Below are positions 63,467 to 64,000 of a stretch of 64,000 nucleotides of DNA, one piece after another. Position 1 is the first letter of the stretch. Every line of letters starts with the position of its first letter. The stretch lies in contig JAYYVF010000020.1 in NCBI GenBank assembly GCA_036343635.1, forward strand, positions 39,965-103,964, read 5' to 3'. This stretch comes from GCA-2693325 sp036343635. GTDB taxonomy: Bacteria; Latescibacterota; UBA2968; UBA8231. The notes under the pieces were generated by a model. It had not been told where the DNA came from and made no database searches. It saw only the letters and a program-made list of their open reading frames with translations. The translations under genes were made by a program, and so were the position numbers.

Positions 63467-64000
63467 TTAGCGAAGAGCCGAGACTCCTCCACCTTTGAGG
63501 GCACGAGCAATTTCTCTTTCAACATCTGCTTGTTTAACCATCGAGGTATCACCAATAGTACTTTGAACGAGAATTCCATGAGCAGCACCCCACTGCACCG
63601 CATCATCAGGACCGTGGCCATTCAACAATGCTGCAATAACTCCAGAAGCAAAAGAATCTCCTCCACCAGTACGATCAGCAATCTCAATATTTTCTCGAAC
63701 AGCAGCTTCGTGAACAATGTCATTTTCAACATCATACAAAACTGCACTCCAATTAATTCGATCTGCACTGAGAGCACCTCTCAATTGCGTCCCTATATAT
63801 TTCAAGTTTGAATAATCGTTAGCAACCTGACGCAACATCTGTGTATATATATCCAACCAAACTTCGAAGGAGGCGTCCTTCGGAACTTTCTCCGTTTCAT
63901 ATCCCAATGCATCATCAAAATCATCCTGGTTCCCTACAAGGAATTCAACATGAGGAACTATCTCACGATTGATGTCACGGGCACGATCTTTATTTGGCTC
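63467..64000 (-). CDS. partial PfkB-family sugar kinase (2-keto-3-deoxygluconate kinase-like)
   Basis: The C-terminal about 177 residues; the start lies right of the window. The PfkB signature DRTGGGDSFASGVIAALLNG carries the catalytic Asp in the GAGD-like loop. Upstream in the same frame is IVPHVEFLVGNQDDF, the common NxxE-like region of PfkB kinases. The DRTGGGD form and neighbours fit KDG kinase, which phosphorylates 2-keto-3-deoxygluconate. Substrate not proven. Linked to the DUF4380-like gene that follows. Confidence 0.8.
   Translation of the reverse strand, partial: EPNKDRARDINREIVPHVEFLVGNQDDFDDALGYETEKVPKDASFEVWLDIYTQMLRQVANDYSNLKYIGTQLRGALSADRINWSAVLYDVENDIVHEAAVRENIEIADRTGGGDSFASGVIAALLNGHGPDDAVQWGAAHGILVQSTIGDTSMVKQADVEREIARALKGGGVSALR

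Overview
The window is a moderately AT-rich stretch of chromosome from a diderm (Gram-negative) bacterium. Two very large secreted proteins end in an NPFNP-type sorting domain of the kind used with type IX secretion. One of them also carries cohesin-like and dockerin modules. Phytanoyl-CoA dioxygenase-like, Gfo/Idh/MocA, cupin and enolase-superfamily genes are abundant. Together these suggest an uncultured member of the FCB side of the bacterial tree (Latescibacterota-like, or a relative such as KSB1/Marinimicrobia). That placement is inference; there is no rRNA gene here. Promoter-like sites look like ordinary sigma-70 boxes (for example the one before aspS). Several starts are TTG preceded by a good Shine-Dalgarno, and neighbouring genes often overlap as ATGA or TAATG.

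Layout. 1-10723 (minus strand): a tightly coupled envelope polysaccharide or glycolipid operon of five glycosyltransferases, a flippase-like membrane protein, a Gfo/Idh/MocA oxidoreductase, a methyltransferase, an asparagine synthase broken by a frameshift in a T9 run, and a truncated toroid-like protein with no ordinary start codon. 10920-17799 (minus): a four-gene surface operon with a giant Ig-like protein, a TPR lipoprotein, a beta-barrel/CsgG-like protein and a small lipoprotein. 18059-24556 (minus): a 2165-residue surface protein with its own terminator. 24557-25289: a gene-free, hairpin-rich leader in front of rpsT. 25626-30244 (minus): a sulfur-carrier cysteine operon (two cysteine synthases, a MoaD/CysO-like carrier and a JAMM peptidase) with a TMTC-like TPR membrane protein inside it.

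30482-38886 (plus): housekeeping genes aspS, a lipoprotein, a LysM protein, phoH, a 7TM-HD phosphodiesterase, ybeY, a CorC/HlyC-type CBS protein, and initiator tRNA-Met. 39043-42384: a PhyH/enolase-superfamily pair facing a SulP transporter. 42636-50414 (plus): an MDR dehydrogenase and a hydroxypyruvate-isomerase-like protein, then the phosphonate route phnW-phnA-phnY (2-aminoethylphosphonate to phosphonoacetaldehyde, then phosphonoacetate, then acetate plus phosphate), two unknown genes and a sigma-region-4-like mini-protein, followed by lnt.

51961-59947 (minus): small-molecule catabolism and accessory genes, namely PhyH, Gfo/Idh, DapA-like, cupin, MATE, an alkyltransferase-like DNA repair protein, a bicupin, a beta-propeller hydrolase-like protein and a small membrane protein. 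60112-64000: a 3-hydroxyisobutyrate-dehydrogenase-like protein, an MFS transporter whose start codon sits in a perfect 29-bp inverted repeat, a DUF4380-like lipoprotein and a truncated PfkB sugar kinase. No CRISPR array, insertion sequence, prophage or integrase was seen.
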